Positions 44,241 through 53,957 of a stretch of DNA of 64,000 bases are shown here, piece after piece (positions within the stretch are counted from its first letter, which is position 1; every line of letters starts with the position of its first letter). Location: contig JAFWKQ010000116.1 of NCBI GenBank assembly GCA_017545665.1, forward strand, positions 62,001-126,000, written 5' to 3'. The translations under genes and the position numbers were made by a program. Origin of the DNA: Atopobiaceae bacterium (GTDB lineage Bacteria; Actinomycetota; Coriobacteriia; Coriobacteriales; Atopobiaceae). The notes beneath the pieces were generated by a model that ran no database searches, was not told the DNA's origin, and saw only the letters and a program-made list of their open reading frames with translations.

Positions 44241-45170
44241 ATGCTACACGAAGTCAAGTTCCCCTCCTTCAACGGCCGAGACGAGGTTACGGGCTGGATC
44301 TACGTTCCCGCGTGCGAGCCAGTGGGCGTGCTTCAGCTCGTCCATGGATTCGGTGAGCACTCTCGCCGCTATCTCCACATGATCGTCGCCCTTATGGACG
44401 CTGGCTTTATTGTTGCGGCAAACGACCATGTAGGTCACGGTGCCACAGCCATTGCCAACAATACCTGGGGCGACTGGGGTGACGCAGGACCACACACCAT
44501 GATGGAAGACGAGAAGCTCTTCCATGACGTGGTGACAGAGAAGTACCCCGACCTCCCCTACTACATGTTCGGCCACTCCATGGGATCCATGATTGCCCGC
44601 GACTTCTCGGCCAAGTACGGTGACCTGCTTGCGGGTGCGATTTACTGCGGCACTACCGGCGTGTTCGAAAATGCGCTCATCGTTCGAGAGAAGGTCAACG
44701 CCGCCGTGGAAGCTGGACAGGCACACGAATCCAACCCGGCATTCGTCGCCGACCTCCTAGGATGGATGTTCTGCCGCTGCGAAGAGGGAGCAAAACGCGG
44801 CAACGAATGGATTTGTCACGATCCATGGGTCCAAAAGGACCACGCCGAAGATCCTTTCGACGCCTTTACCCACCCTACGCACAACATCAGTCTACGGGAC
44901 TTCATAGACATGATGACGTTTATCCAAGGCAAAGAGTGGGCACAAAAGGTTCCCACGAACCTACCGATCTTGCTTATTGCGGGAGACCAGGACCCGGTTG
45001 GTTGCTTTGGAGAGGGAGTATACCAGTGCGCCAACTGGCTCATTGATACGAATCACGACGTAATTACCCAACTGTGGAGCGGTTATCGTCACGAGATTCA
45101 CAACTACGATGACATTAAGTTTGACGTGGAGCAAACGGTAATAGATTGGCTGCTCGCACACGCAGCATAA
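44241..45170 (+). CDS. Alpha/beta hydrolase (lysophospholipase-like)
   Basis: A 309-residue cytosolic hydrolase. LQLVHGFGEHSRRY gives the oxyanion-hole region, NDHVGHG follows, and the nucleophile elbow is FGHSMGSM (Ser near residue 115). The acid is in AGDQDPVG and the His near SGYRHEIHN. The layout matches the serine aminopeptidase/monoacylglycerol lipase group (S33-like). Substrate unknown. AGTTAGGAGCATGCC holds the ribosome binding site. The promoter must lie between array B and the start. It is followed 25 nt later by the diguanylate cyclase. Confidence 0.85.
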   Translation: MLHEVKFPSFNGRDEVTGWIYVPACEPVGVLQLVHGFGEHSRRYLHMIVALMDAGFIVAANDHVGHGATAIANNTWGDWGDAGPHTMMEDEKLFHDVVTEKYPDLPYYMFGHSMGSMIARDFSAKYGDLLAGAIYCGTTGVFENALIVREKVNAAVEAGQAHESNPAFVADLLGWMFCRCEEGAKRGNEWICHDPWVQKDHAEDPFDAFTHPTHNISLRDFIDMMTFIQGKEWAQKVPTNLPILLIAGDQDPVGCFGEGVYQCANWLIDTNHDVITQLWSGYRHEIHNYDDIKFDVEQTVIDWLLAHAA

Positions 45171-45195
45171 CGAAACATTGTGGATGCGAGGGCAC

Positions 45196-46233
45196 ATGGA
45201 CGGACTGTTGGATATAAACGGCGCCAAGAACATGGCGCGTTTCATATCGGTATGTTTCCTGCTAATACATATGGTGATGACCGCGATTTTCTGGCGTTGC
45301 GGGGTAATGCCGATGGCCTTCTTCAACATAGGAAGCGTCATCTTTTACGCGCTTTCGTTCGCCCTCATCCAAAAGGAGCTGTTGGGTCTGTATACCGACC
45401 TCGTATATCTTGAGGTCGTGGCCCACATGACCTGCGCGATACTCCTTACTGGTTGGGGCAATGACTTTCAGGTAACCCTTGTTGGCATGAGCTCCTTCGC
45501 ATTTTTCGCGGAGTACCTGGAACGGTATCTTGGCATCAGGCATGCCCACGCGTTGCCCCTTTGCATCCTTGGTGCTATTGCGTATCTTTCCTCATGCACT
45601 GTGTGTGCCCTAAGACCAGCGCCCTACAGCATGCCCGATGCAGTGTCGCTGTTCCTCAAGCTCGCCCTGGGCACTATCGTATTTGCCGTTTCCACGACCG
45701 TTCTGCAAGCCTTTGTACGCGAGGCAACCAAATCGGAGAAGGCCCTCACAAGTCGTTTGATGCACGACAAGCTCACTGGCCTCCCAAACCGATACTACGT
45801 GGCAGAATATTTGGGAAAGCTTGCCAAGAGCGGAAACCTCAACAAATACTGGGTTGCGCTTGCTGACATCGATGACTTTAAGAAAGTCAACGATACCTAT
45901 GGTCACAACTGCGGCGACTTCGTTCTGGAAAGCATCGCCCATCTGTTGCAGGAAAGCTTGGGTAATGCTCAGGTGTGTCGTTGGGGCGGCGAGGAGTTCC
46001 TTGCGGTGGGTCTTATTGGCAATAACATGGAATCGCAAGTAGAGCTGCTTGATCGAGCCAGGCAAACCGTCGAAAAGCAGTCCCTGTGGTATGAGGAACA
46101 CCGCGTTGGCGTAACCATCACGCTCGGTGTTTCACCCTATGAGGAGGGCTACACAACAACCGAGTGGATCAACGCCGCAGACGAGAAGCTCTACGAAGGA
46201 AAGAAAAGCGGCAAGAACCAAGTTGTTATGTAG
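45196..46233 (+). CDS. Membrane-bound GGDEF diguanylate cyclase
   Basis: A 345-residue protein with about five to six membrane helices (residues 1-180) and a GGDEF domain (residues about 190-345: LTGLPNRYYV, DIDDFKKVNDTYGHNCGD, RWGGEEF as the A-site). The A-site GGEEF is active-type. It makes cyclic di-GMP in response to an unknown signal. GAGGGCAC lies just before the ATG at 45196, and TTG 45178 or ATG 45184 are alternatives. No other c-di-GMP gene is in the window. Three tandem repeats follow the stop. Confidence 0.85.
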   Translation: MDGLLDINGAKNMARFISVCFLLIHMVMTAIFWRCGVMPMAFFNIGSVIFYALSFALIQKELLGLYTDLVYLEVVAHMTCAILLTGWGNDFQVTLVGMSSFAFFAEYLERYLGIRHAHALPLCILGAIAYLSSCTVCALRPAPYSMPDAVSLFLKLALGTIVFAVSTTVLQAFVREATKSEKALTSRLMHDKLTGLPNRYYVAEYLGKLAKSGNLNKYWVALADIDDFKKVNDTYGHNCGDFVLESIAHLLQESLGNAQVCRWGGEEFLAVGLIGNNMESQVELLDRARQTVEKQSLWYEEHRVGVTITLGVSPYEEGYTTTEWINAADEKLYEGKKSGKNQVVM

Positions 46234-46236
46234 ACT

Positions 46237-46363
46237 GGCAAAAAAGCTGACAAGCGACCTGTCCCCTTGTCATAGGCAAAGAAGCTGACAAGCGACCTGT
46301 CCCCTTGTCATAGGCAAAGAAGCTGACAAGCGACCTGTCCCCTTGTCAACTTTTTTGCCACTA
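46237..46363. repeat. Three tandem 38-bp REP-like units
   Basis: Three 38-bp units starting at 46237, 46275 and 46313, each with GGCAAARAAGCTGACAAGCG then ACCTGTCCCCTTGTCA. Every unit is a palindrome on TGACAAG/CTTGTCA arms. The last ends in TTTTTTGCC, and with the first it forms one larger inverted repeat (GGCAAAAAAG...CTTTTTTGCC). It can act as a terminator between the two converging genes. One inverted copy sits at 48871-48902. Confidence 0.85.
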
Positions 46364-48877
46364 AAGCTCGTCCGCAAAGAAGCCTAGTGCGTCCAGCGCC
46401 CAAATGGCCCTATCAAGATAGATGTTATCGATAATGGGCCATCGGTAGCCAAGGCAGAAGAGGGCGTTAGTCGTAAATCTGCAGTCCGCCTCAACGGGGA
46501 CCAGGTTCTCCCCTTCTTTGTTGTTGTAGGCCACAAGGGATAGCACGGCCCCACCGTCATCACGCTTTGCCGCCTCCAACAGAACTTGCTGGAACTGCTC
46601 TTCCGATACGATATCAATCTGGTGTCCATATTCGCATATGGCCGCAATCATATCTGCCATCGTTATGGTGTGATTGTTGTACATGCTAAAGACACTGAAC
46701 TCCGTGCTCGCACCAGCGAGCTTGAGGACGGCCTGGGCCGCTGCGTCAATGGGCGAGAACTCAATCGGTTGCTCCAAGATCGTAACGGGGCATTTTCCCA
46801 GCCGCACGTAGGCCCAAAGGGAGCGCATGAACGCGTTTGTCCTAAAGTTGATTTGGAATTCGCCATCGCTGAGCCTGCTCATCAAATTGCCCGCACGCAG
46901 GATTACGGCATCAAGCTCCCTCTGAATGCGTGCTTCCAAGATTGAGCGCTCCGCCAAAAACTTCGTCCGAACATAATCGTTGTCCACATTCTGCCCAAAG
47001 TAGAGCATGTTTTCCTTGAGGGTCCTGTTGTTCTTCGGTTCGATGAATCCGCCCACCGAAATCGTGGATACCTGCACCAACCGCATTTTGTTTCGCAGGC
47101 AAACCTCAATCAGGTTTTCCACACCATGGAAGTTAATCTTATCCAACAGGTCATCCTTCACAAAGTGTTTCACGCTAGCCGCGCAGTTTATAACGGTATC
47201 GGCACCAGCCGAATCAAGCTGCCTGAGGCTCTCGGAGTCGGTAATGTCACCTTCCACACAGAAGATCCTGCTTCCAAAGAGCTCCCTCATCGGATTGCCA
47301 AAGTAATACATGAGCAGCAGCTTCGACCGCATCTCGACCGTTTCCGATTCGCTCTTGCGCATCAAACAGGTAATCTTGGCATCCGTCTCGTCAATGCACG
47401 CCTTGAGTACATGGATTCCAAGGAAGCCCGTTGCGCCGGCAATGATTACGCCACCCAAACTCTTTGAAGAGATCTCGTCCACATGTTCCATGGTGTTTGC
47501 GGACAAGAGCTTGCGGATGGCCGCATAGTCGTAGTCCTCTATGTTTCCAAACCGCACTCCTTCTTCGGCTCCCACAATCACCCGAGCCAGCTCCCTTGCG
47601 GAAGGATGCGCAAAGATGTCCTTGTAGACGATGGAGTAGCCCCGATTCATGGCAAACATCACGATCTCTGCGGCAGTGATGGAGCTTCCTCCAAGGTCAA
47701 AGAAGCTGTCCGTTGCGCCAACCTTCAAAAGTCCCAGTATCTCTGCGAACTTGTTGCATAGCTCCTTCTCTACCGGCGTCTCTGGCTCAACGTACTCATG
47801 GGACTCATCCCTTGGCTCAGGCAGGGGAAGCGCCCTTACGTTTACCTTATCGTTCTGGGTAAGAGGAATCGCGTCCAGCTGCATCCAGGCTGCCGGCACC
47901 ATATAGGACGGCTTTTTGCCATGGATAAAGGCACTCAGGCGACTGAAGTCCATCGGTTCGTCCGAAACCACGTAGGCCGCAATGTACTTGCCCCCCGCGG
48001 CCTCGTTGTTAAAGGCCCGCACCGTTACATCGCGGATTCCCGGATAATCGCGAATGACGGCCTCGACCTCCGCCAGCTCAATGCGGAAGCCGCGCACCTT
48101 CACCTGGCCGTCGTTGCGCCCTATGAAGTCGATTCGCCCGTCCGAAAGGCGGCGAACCATGTCTCCCGATCGGTATACCCGGTTAAACCCTGGAGTCGAG
48201 CAGAAGGGATTGTCAATAAAGGCCTTCTTGGTTATATCGGGGCGGTTAAGATACCCACGACCAACGCCGTAACCGGCAATCCAAAGCTCTCCCACAGCCC
48301 CAACGGGAAGCTCTGCGCCGTTTTTGTCCGCAACGTACAGCTTGTAGTTAGACAAGGGCTTGCCAATGGGAATCCTGTTGTATACCTGGTCGACCAACTG
48401 TGTGGTGGAATAGACCGTGCACTCCGATGGCCCATATCCATTGACTAAGGCATAGTCCTTTGGCGGCGCAAGGGGCACCAACCTCTCTCCTCCAACCGAT
48501 AGATACTTAATCGTTGTGCTCTCGATTCCCTGGGCAAACATACGCCCCATCTGGGTCGTCATGAACACATGGGTGACCTCTTTTTCCGCAAAGTAGCGAT
48601 TGAGCTCAGGAAGATTGAGGCGGAGCTCTTCCGGCACAATGCAAACGGCAGCCCCCGTGGTAAGCGCTGGCCAAAGGTCCATCATGCAGGCATCAAAGCC
48701 AAAGCTGGCATATGCAGCCACAACAGAGTCCGGAGTCAGGCTATAGTGCGTACGGTACCAGTCGCACAGGTTGACGAGGTTTCGATGCTCCAGCATCACG
48801 CCCTTTGGCTGACCGGTGGTGCCAGAGGTATACAGAAGGATGAACAGATTTTCTGGCTCTGTTCCCAGATGTGACAA
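46361..48877 (-). pseudogene. N-terminally truncated NRPS: adenylation (partial), carrier and thioester reductase domains
   Basis: An 838-codon frame. It enters the adenylation domain at its A3 motif (ILLYTSGTTGQPKGVMLEH, residues 13-31) and has everything after: A5 (NGYGPSE), A7-A8 (YRSGDMVRR, GRNDGQVKVRGFRIE) and the A10 lysine (NDKVN). A carrier domain follows (DSFFDLGGSSI, Ser398/399) and a terminal reductase (VIIAGATGFLG, about 460-838) that would release an aldehyde or alcohol. The first third of the A domain and any condensation domain are missing. The first codons lie in a REP copy, so there is no native start. Base composition looks lower in GC than its neighbours. Probably non-functional, but the frame is intact. 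Confidence 0.85.
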
Positions 48878-48902
48878 GGGGACAGGTCACTTGTCAGCTT
48901 TT
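48871..48902. repeat. REP copy at the NRPS breakpoint
   Basis: On the minus strand, AAAAAAGCTGACAAGTGACC then TGTCCCCTTGTCAC. It is the same unit as the triple repeat at 46237 (one base differs in GACAAGC/TGACC) in inverted orientation. It abuts the stop of the lipase gene on one side and the truncated NRPS coding sequence on the other. Confidence 0.85.
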
Positions 48903-49982
48903 TTATTCAAGCCCTTCGAGCAGCTCTTTAAGATCGCGGAAGAAGGGGTGCGGGTCGCACTTCTTTACGAAGCCGCCCGAAAAGTAGCCATGGTCGGCGT
49001 GGAGGTCGCCCATAACGTTCCACACGCCCCGCTCCATATTCTTCCAATCGCACGGCTTGCTCGGCGCGCCAAACGGAGCACGGGCAGACAGCGTATTGAC
49101 AAGACCGTCGTTGGCGTGCCAGTCGTCCCCAATCTTGATGCCCTCGCTCGTAATGCCACTATAGCATCCCATGAGCGTGGCGGTTTTTACGAACAAGGGG
49201 TCCATGCGAGCGGTGTCCACTACGCGCACGCCACCTTCGCCAGGCTTCGTCGCATCGCAAGCAACCGAGAGGTAATACACATGGTCTAGCATAGGTATAC
49301 GCTCGTTAAGTTCCCTTGCGTTGTCCACGCGCATGTCGTAGTTTGCCCAATCGCTCGTCGCACGATCGTCCGCCTTAATTCTGGTCGCTCTCTTGAGTAT
49401 GCGATCCAAGAACTTGTGCCTAAGCGACACCTTTACGCGCTTTGCGTCAAAGTTAGGATCTGCCCCAATCTCGTAGGCGGTGGTGCCGTTTGTGGGCGCG
49501 GCCAGGGTTACGATGGCAAACACACGCTCAGACATCCCACCCACGAAGAGCGGGCTCAGATCGTCCACGTCCGCTCCCGCGCGCTCTTGTTCGCTACCGT
49601 GGGCCAACAGCTCGGCAAAGAGCCGTATTGTTGCTCCGCCAAACGAATGACCTATGAGCACCAGTTCGGTGTTCTCGTCCCAAGAGGGAATGAGCGCGTC
49701 ACCGGTAAAGTCTCCGCCAAAGCGTGCGTGACGGTTCTTTTCGCTGTGAACCCTACCGTAGTCCGTGCGCACGCCGGCTATCTGGGCATAGAGTTCGCAC
49801 GCGCGGTCCCATGCGCTGCCCTGCGGAGAAACGCTTGCGGCATAGGCCGCAAGACCCTGATCCCTCCATTCGGCAACAACATCACCCGAGGCTCCACCCC
49901 AATACGGCTTCTTCCTGTATTTCTCATCGTACTGTCCGCAGCCATTGAGACCATGGCAGAAAACATAAACGCGATTGCTCAT
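48903..49982 (-). CDS. Lipase-like alpha/beta hydrolase
   Basis: A 359-residue hydrolase starting MSNRVYVFCHGLNGCGQYD. The nucleophile motif is VLIGHSFGGATIR (Ser near 125), and the region DWHANDGLVNT (with Asp) and HGYFSG near the C-terminus fits the triad of Staphylococcus-type lipases. No signal peptide, so probably cytosolic. AAAGGACGG precedes the ATG at 49982. The stop codon lies at the edge of a REP copy. It may have lost its original C-terminal end, but the length is normal for the family. Confidence 0.75.
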   Translation of the reverse strand: MSNRVYVFCHGLNGCGQYDEKYRKKPYWGGASGDVVAEWRDQGLAAYAASVSPQGSAWDRACELYAQIAGVRTDYGRVHSEKNRHARFGGDFTGDALIPSWDENTELVLIGHSFGGATIRLFAELLAHGSEQERAGADVDDLSPLFVGGMSERVFAIVTLAAPTNGTTAYEIGADPNFDAKRVKVSLRHKFLDRILKRATRIKADDRATSDWANYDMRVDNARELNERIPMLDHVYYLSVACDATKPGEGGVRVVDTARMDPLFVKTATLMGCYSGITSEGIKIGDDWHANDGLVNTLSARAPFGAPSKPCDWKNMERGVWNVMGDLHADHGYFSGGFVKKCDPHPFFRDLKELLEGLE

Positions 49983-50052
49983 AAAGCATCCGTCCTTTCG
50001 CATTCAACAACGAGTGGCGATAGTAACAGATTTTGTCATTTTGGGCAGTTTG

Positions 50053-50664
50053 CTACAGCTTTCGGACTATGTCAGCCACCAAAGAGGAAGACCTGTTGCT
50101 CTTTGTCCTGTCGCGCAGCGTATGCTGCAGCGCCACAAGCACCGCAACGACCTCTTGCTCCAATTCCGGACGGTATATGTCGATGGCGTACTTGTCTTTT
50201 ATGGATATGAGCTTCTTGCCCACAACGGCAATGATGTTCTCGTTTTCGTCGTAAATCTCGAAGTTCAGAGACGCATAGCTGCCTCGCAAGGTCCAGCCTA
50301 GATCCGAAATCTCGGCAGTGTCGTCAATAAGCTGGAATAGCTCGTGCGCTATGTCGAACCGGGTGCCATCCGCCATCGTAACGCGATGGTACTCTCGCAG
50401 GGTAAGCACCTTTTTCTCCAGCTTGGCAACAAGCTTTCCGCGCGCATCAGTGATGGTGGTTTTGTCACGAAGCGAGATGGAGCGCGACTTTGCCCGATAT
50501 GCAACCGAACCATCCTCTTCAACAATCTTGGTCTTCTGCCTGAAGGACCAGAAGTTGGTGGAGATGAAAAGTGAATGCGAAGGAGTGCCAAACTGTTCGA
50601 CGTTTACTACGTTTGCCTCTTTGCCGCGCTCTCGATAACGAAGGATTTTGGAGAATGTGCCCAT
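50053..50664 (-). CDS. LURP-one-related (scramblase-like) protein
   Basis: A 203-residue protein of the LURP-one/YxjI family (PF04525), a 12-strand barrel related to scramblases. Segments NFWSFRQKTKIVEEDGSVAY, KSRSISLRDKTTITDARGK and FEIYDENENIIAVVGKK fit the family. No membrane helix, no catalytic motif. Function unknown. TGTGCCCATACTG is not a clear site; GGAGGGGGCAG lies upstream of the ATG. Palindrome array C begins about 100 nt upstream of the ATG. Confidence 0.7.
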   Translation of the reverse strand: MGTFSKILRYRERGKEANVVNVEQFGTPSHSLFISTNFWSFRQKTKIVEEDGSVAYRAKSRSISLRDKTTITDARGKLVAKLEKKVLTLREYHRVTMADGTRFDIAHELFQLIDDTAEISDLGWTLRGSYASLNFEIYDENENIIAVVGKKLISIKDKYAIDIYRPELEQEVVAVLVALQHTLRDRTKSNRSSSLVADIVRKL

Positions 50665-50769
50665 ACTGCCCCCTCCTGCCTTTGCTTCTTTGTTACTTCC
50701 TTACTTGTTCGTATTGAATAATACGCAAAGCTCATCTGTCGATTGCGCGGCACACAAAACGTCCTTGTT

Positions 50770-50965
50770 CGTTGCTGGATTCGCGAACGGTGCGGACGGT
50801 GGGTGCCGGGATTTGCTGGATTCGGCCACACTGTGACCATTCCCAGCAAACCCGGCCGCACCGTTCGCGACCACAGCAAATCCCGGAGGGCGCTTGCTCG
50901 AATCGGCCGCACTGTGGCCGAATCCGTCCAACCCCGCCGCACCGTTCGCGATCACAGCAAACAGT
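50770..50965. repeat. Palindrome array C
   Basis: About 200 bp with the same cores as arrays A and B, oriented as B: GCGAACGGTGCGG at 50782, GGCCACACTGTGACC at 50823, CCGCACCGTTCGCG at 50859, GGCCGCACTGTGGCC at 50918 and CCGCACCGTTCGCG at 50937. Linkers (CAGCAAATCCCGG, GCTTGCTCGAAT) match. It lies between the LURP-one start and the GH31 stop. Confidence 0.85.
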
Positions 50966-51013
50966 GTCTACGCGGAATGCCATACGACTCGCGCACGTTG
51001 CTGCACTAAACCC

Positions 51014-53018
51014 CTACTCCGCCATCCGCTCGTAAACCGGAATCGACTCAAGCGGTGCAGGTGCCATGAGCTCCATAGGTCCCTCCAGGATGCTGTCGCT
51101 ACGCGTATCGCGCCACACTCCCGCAGGTAAATATACCTTGCGCTCACGTGCGCCCAACTCAAGCACGGGTGCCACAAGATAGCACGGGCCCAGCATAAAC
51201 TCGTCGTATGTCTCCCATGCATGCGCATCGTCAGGAAACTCGTAGAACAGGGCTCGCAGCAGCGGTGAACCATCCTCACTTGCCTGAGAAAACAACTCCG
51301 CAAGATACGGCTTCAAGCCCTCGCGCACGTCAAGATAGGACCGCAAAATAGCCTCGACCTCAGGGCCATAACTCCACACCTCATTGCTATGCCCCGTATG
51401 TAGATAACCCCCACCAAACTCACGGTTATCCAGAGGCTCTATGTCCAGCGGACCGCGCTCGCCGTGCAAGCGCAACACCGCCGTATACGTGGCAAACTCG
51501 AACCAACGAATAAGAAGCTCTTGGAATGCGGGGTCCTCCACGTCGTCGGTCATGAATCCACCCACATCGGTAGTCCACCAGGGAATGCCCGCCAATCCCA
51601 TGTTTATGCCACACTGTAGCTGGTCTCGAAGACTTTCGAAGGTCGAGGGCACATCGCCCGACCATACCACGTTCCCAAAGCGCTGGCTTCCCGCCCAAGC
51701 AGACCTCAGCAGGTTCACGGGTTGCCTCCACCCTTCGGCAAGCTGCGCGTCATACGCAGCCCTGCTAAACCATTGTGGGTAGATGTTTGAGCAACTCAGG
51801 GCCGGCCCCAACCAGTAGCGATAATTGTCAAAGTCATAGACGGCAAAATCAGGCTCGGCGTTGTCCAACCAGAACATGTCTATGCCAACGTCGACATAGC
51901 TCTCCTTAAGTATCTTCCACAGGTACGCGCGAGCCTCGGGGTTGGTTGCGTCAATCTCCAAACAGTCGCCCTGATACTCATACGTTTGGTTGGACCCTCG
52001 CTCAGTGCGTATAAGAAGTCCGCGGTCCCACATCTCATCAAAATGGACGCTCTTCTTGTCCACGCTCGGCCACACGCTCACGCACACCTTTATGCCAAGG
52101 CCATGCAGTTCGTCGCACATGGCTGCGGGATCCGGCCAATACGTGGGGTCAAAGCGCCAGTCGCCCTGACGGGTCCAGTGGAAGAAGTCGATTACGATGC
52201 AATCGATCGGCACTCCGCGATCCACGCACTCATGCGCCACCCGAAGCACCTCCTCTTGGGTACGGTAGCGCAGCTTGCACTGCCAGAGCCCCAGAAGATC
52301 TTCGGGAAACGCTGGCGCGCGACCGGTAACGGCGGTATAGCGTTGGAGCAGCTCGCGCGGACCGTTGCCCACGCAAATCCAGTAGTCGAGCTCCTTGGAG
52401 CATTCGCTCACCCATTCGGTAATATTTGCGCCAAACGTCACGCGACCCACGGCCGGATTGTTCCACAAAAAGCCATAGCCCAAACTAGACACCGCAAACG
52501 GCACGCTTATTTGGGAGTTGCGCTGCTCCAGATACAGAACGCAGCCCTTGAGGTTGGTTTGGGCCTGCTGGTATTGTCCCATGCCAAAGATCTTCTCGCC
52601 ATCGTTGGCTTCGAACTTTTGCACGATGCGCCAATCGCCACCCACATGTGCCTTGTACGTGCGTCCCTCCACCTTAAGACAACGGACTGATGGTACCTTC
52701 ATAGTTGCGAAAGTGCACACGCAGAATCAACGTACCGTCGCGGAAGAACGATAGAACCCCGCCGCAGTTTACCTCGCAGGAAATGCGCCCGTTTGTGATG
52801 CGGCGTATCTCGTCGCTCCCCTGGGCAATGGGTGCGGTATCCACCTGAATGGTTCCCTTGTTGCCTTCTGGCTTGCCGCACAGCGCCCAGTCGTTACCAG
52901 AGAAGCTCGCATACCTCGTGGCCCGCACGCGCAGGGCGTCTGTTCCCCACGGCTCGATTCGCAGCGTCTCTCCCTGTCGGTAACACACTAACGCTTCCTG
53001 TTCCTCGCTAAACCTCAT
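51014..53018 (-). pseudogene. Glycoside hydrolase family 31, frameshifted
   Basis: A GH31 alpha-glycosidase (alpha-xylosidase/alpha-glucosidase type) split in two frames. The ATG at 53018 (GGAGGCAGCT upstream) opens the N-terminal beta domain and stops at 52674. The second frame, open from 52720, continues with the (beta/alpha)8 barrel (FWLDNAEPDF carries the nucleophile Asp of the family WxDxxE motif; WSGDVPSTFE has the acid/base Asp) down to 51014. The shift lies between about 52674 and 52700 and is equivalent to +1. Joined, the protein is about 668 residues, a normal length. Either an authentic mutation, a sequencing error or (less likely) recoding at TCT-TAA-G. No transporter lies next to it. 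Confidence 0.85.
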
Positions 53019-53108
53019 AGCTGCCTCCAGGTGGATGACGATGGCTTTGCAAAACACTTTTCCATGGTATTGCACGTTTAGCAATGCGCGAAGTCAAACA
53101 AAGCAACA

Positions 53109-53162
53109 GGTCGCTTGCCGGCTTTTGGTCACCTGCCAGCCTTTGGTTGCTTGCCAGCCTTT
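53109..53162. repeat. Three exact-period 18-nt tandem repeats
   Basis: Copies at 53109, 53127 and 53145: GGTCGCTTGCCGGCTTTT, GGTCACCTGCCAGCCTTT and GGTTGCTTGCCAGCCTTT. They lie 51 nt upstream of the next plus-strand gene, in the region of its promoter. Confidence 0.75.
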
Positions 53163-53212
53163 TCGTGTCACAATGTGAAACGTGGTGCGGGTTTCTTGAG
53201 GGAAGGTGCGCG

Positions 53213-53905
53213 ATGGATCGAGAAAAGCCCCTTGGCATGAGAATCGGCGAGAATGTCTTTTGCGCAGGATACCTTGCGTTTGCGCTCGTTGCGGGCTGTA
53301 TGCTTCTTGGCTCCCCAAACGCTGGCGCGTGGGCTCGCACGTGTGGTGCCATGACACTGCTCCTGGGCTGCGGCGACGCCTTCCACCTAATCCCCCGCAT
53401 CCTCATCAACCTACGTGGCACAATCTCGGATCCAGCCGTGTTGCGCAGGCGCTCCTTCGCGTTGGGACTCGGAAACCTTGTGTCCTCCATCACCATGACG
53501 CTCTTCTATCTCCTACTCTTTGTAGGCATGTGGCAGATGGCGCACCGCGGACAAGACCTGGTATTCTCGCCACTGGAGACAGGTGTCTTCTGCACCCTCT
53601 GCGCACTAGCTGCCGTACGGATCGCGCTCTGTCTGTTCCCGCAAAACCGATGGTTCGACGGGAAGGGCGACCAAGCGTGGGGCATCTATCGCAACATCCC
53701 CTTCGTAATCATGGGCGTAATCACCGTGCTCTACCTCGTTGGTTGGTACGGAGAATGGCTTATGGCATCGCTCGTGTGCGTGAGTTTCGCGTGCTATTTG
53801 GGCGTAGTGCTTGGTGCACGCAACAACCCCATGCTGGGTATGCTCATGATCCCGAAGACCGTCTGCTACGTCTGGCTCATATCGCTACTGCTCGCAAGAA
53901 TGTAG
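53213..53905 (+). CDS. Multi-span membrane protein
   Basis: A 230-residue protein with about six to seven hydrophobic helices (for example NVFCAGYLAFALVAGCMLLG, TMTLFYLLLFVGMWQM and WLISLLLARM at the end) and two polar loops (RILINLRGTISDPAVLRRR, FPQNRWFDGKGDQAWG). No family recognised. GAGGGAAGGTGCGCG precedes the ATG at 53213, and the longer frame upstream runs through the 18-nt repeats. Divergent from GH31. Function unknown. Confidence 0.65.
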   Translation: MDREKPLGMRIGENVFCAGYLAFALVAGCMLLGSPNAGAWARTCGAMTLLLGCGDAFHLIPRILINLRGTISDPAVLRRRSFALGLGNLVSSITMTLFYLLLFVGMWQMAHRGQDLVFSPLETGVFCTLCALAAVRIALCLFPQNRWFDGKGDQAWGIYRNIPFVIMGVITVLYLVGWYGEWLMASLVCVSFACYLGVVLGARNNPMLGMLMIPKTVCYVWLISLLLARM

Positions 53906-53957
53906 CAAACGAGCCTCGATCCATGCGTCACCTTCCTCCTCGAGAGGCGTCCAACTT

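Noticed and set aside
46361..48877. Functional stand-alone A-PCP-reductase enzyme
   Set aside because: The adenylation domain lacks its N-terminal third including A1 and A2, and the start lies in a repeat, so it is treated as a remnant.
50770..50965. Integron attC-like sites
   Set aside because: The palindromes superficially resemble attC hairpins, but there are no cassettes between them, no RYYYAAC/GTTRRRY core pairs in the right order and no integrase in the window.
52660..52720. Programmed +1 frameshift in GH31
   Set aside because: TCT-TAA-G could slip, but no stimulatory element is visible and GH31 enzymes are not known to use recoding. Mutation or sequencing error is more likely.
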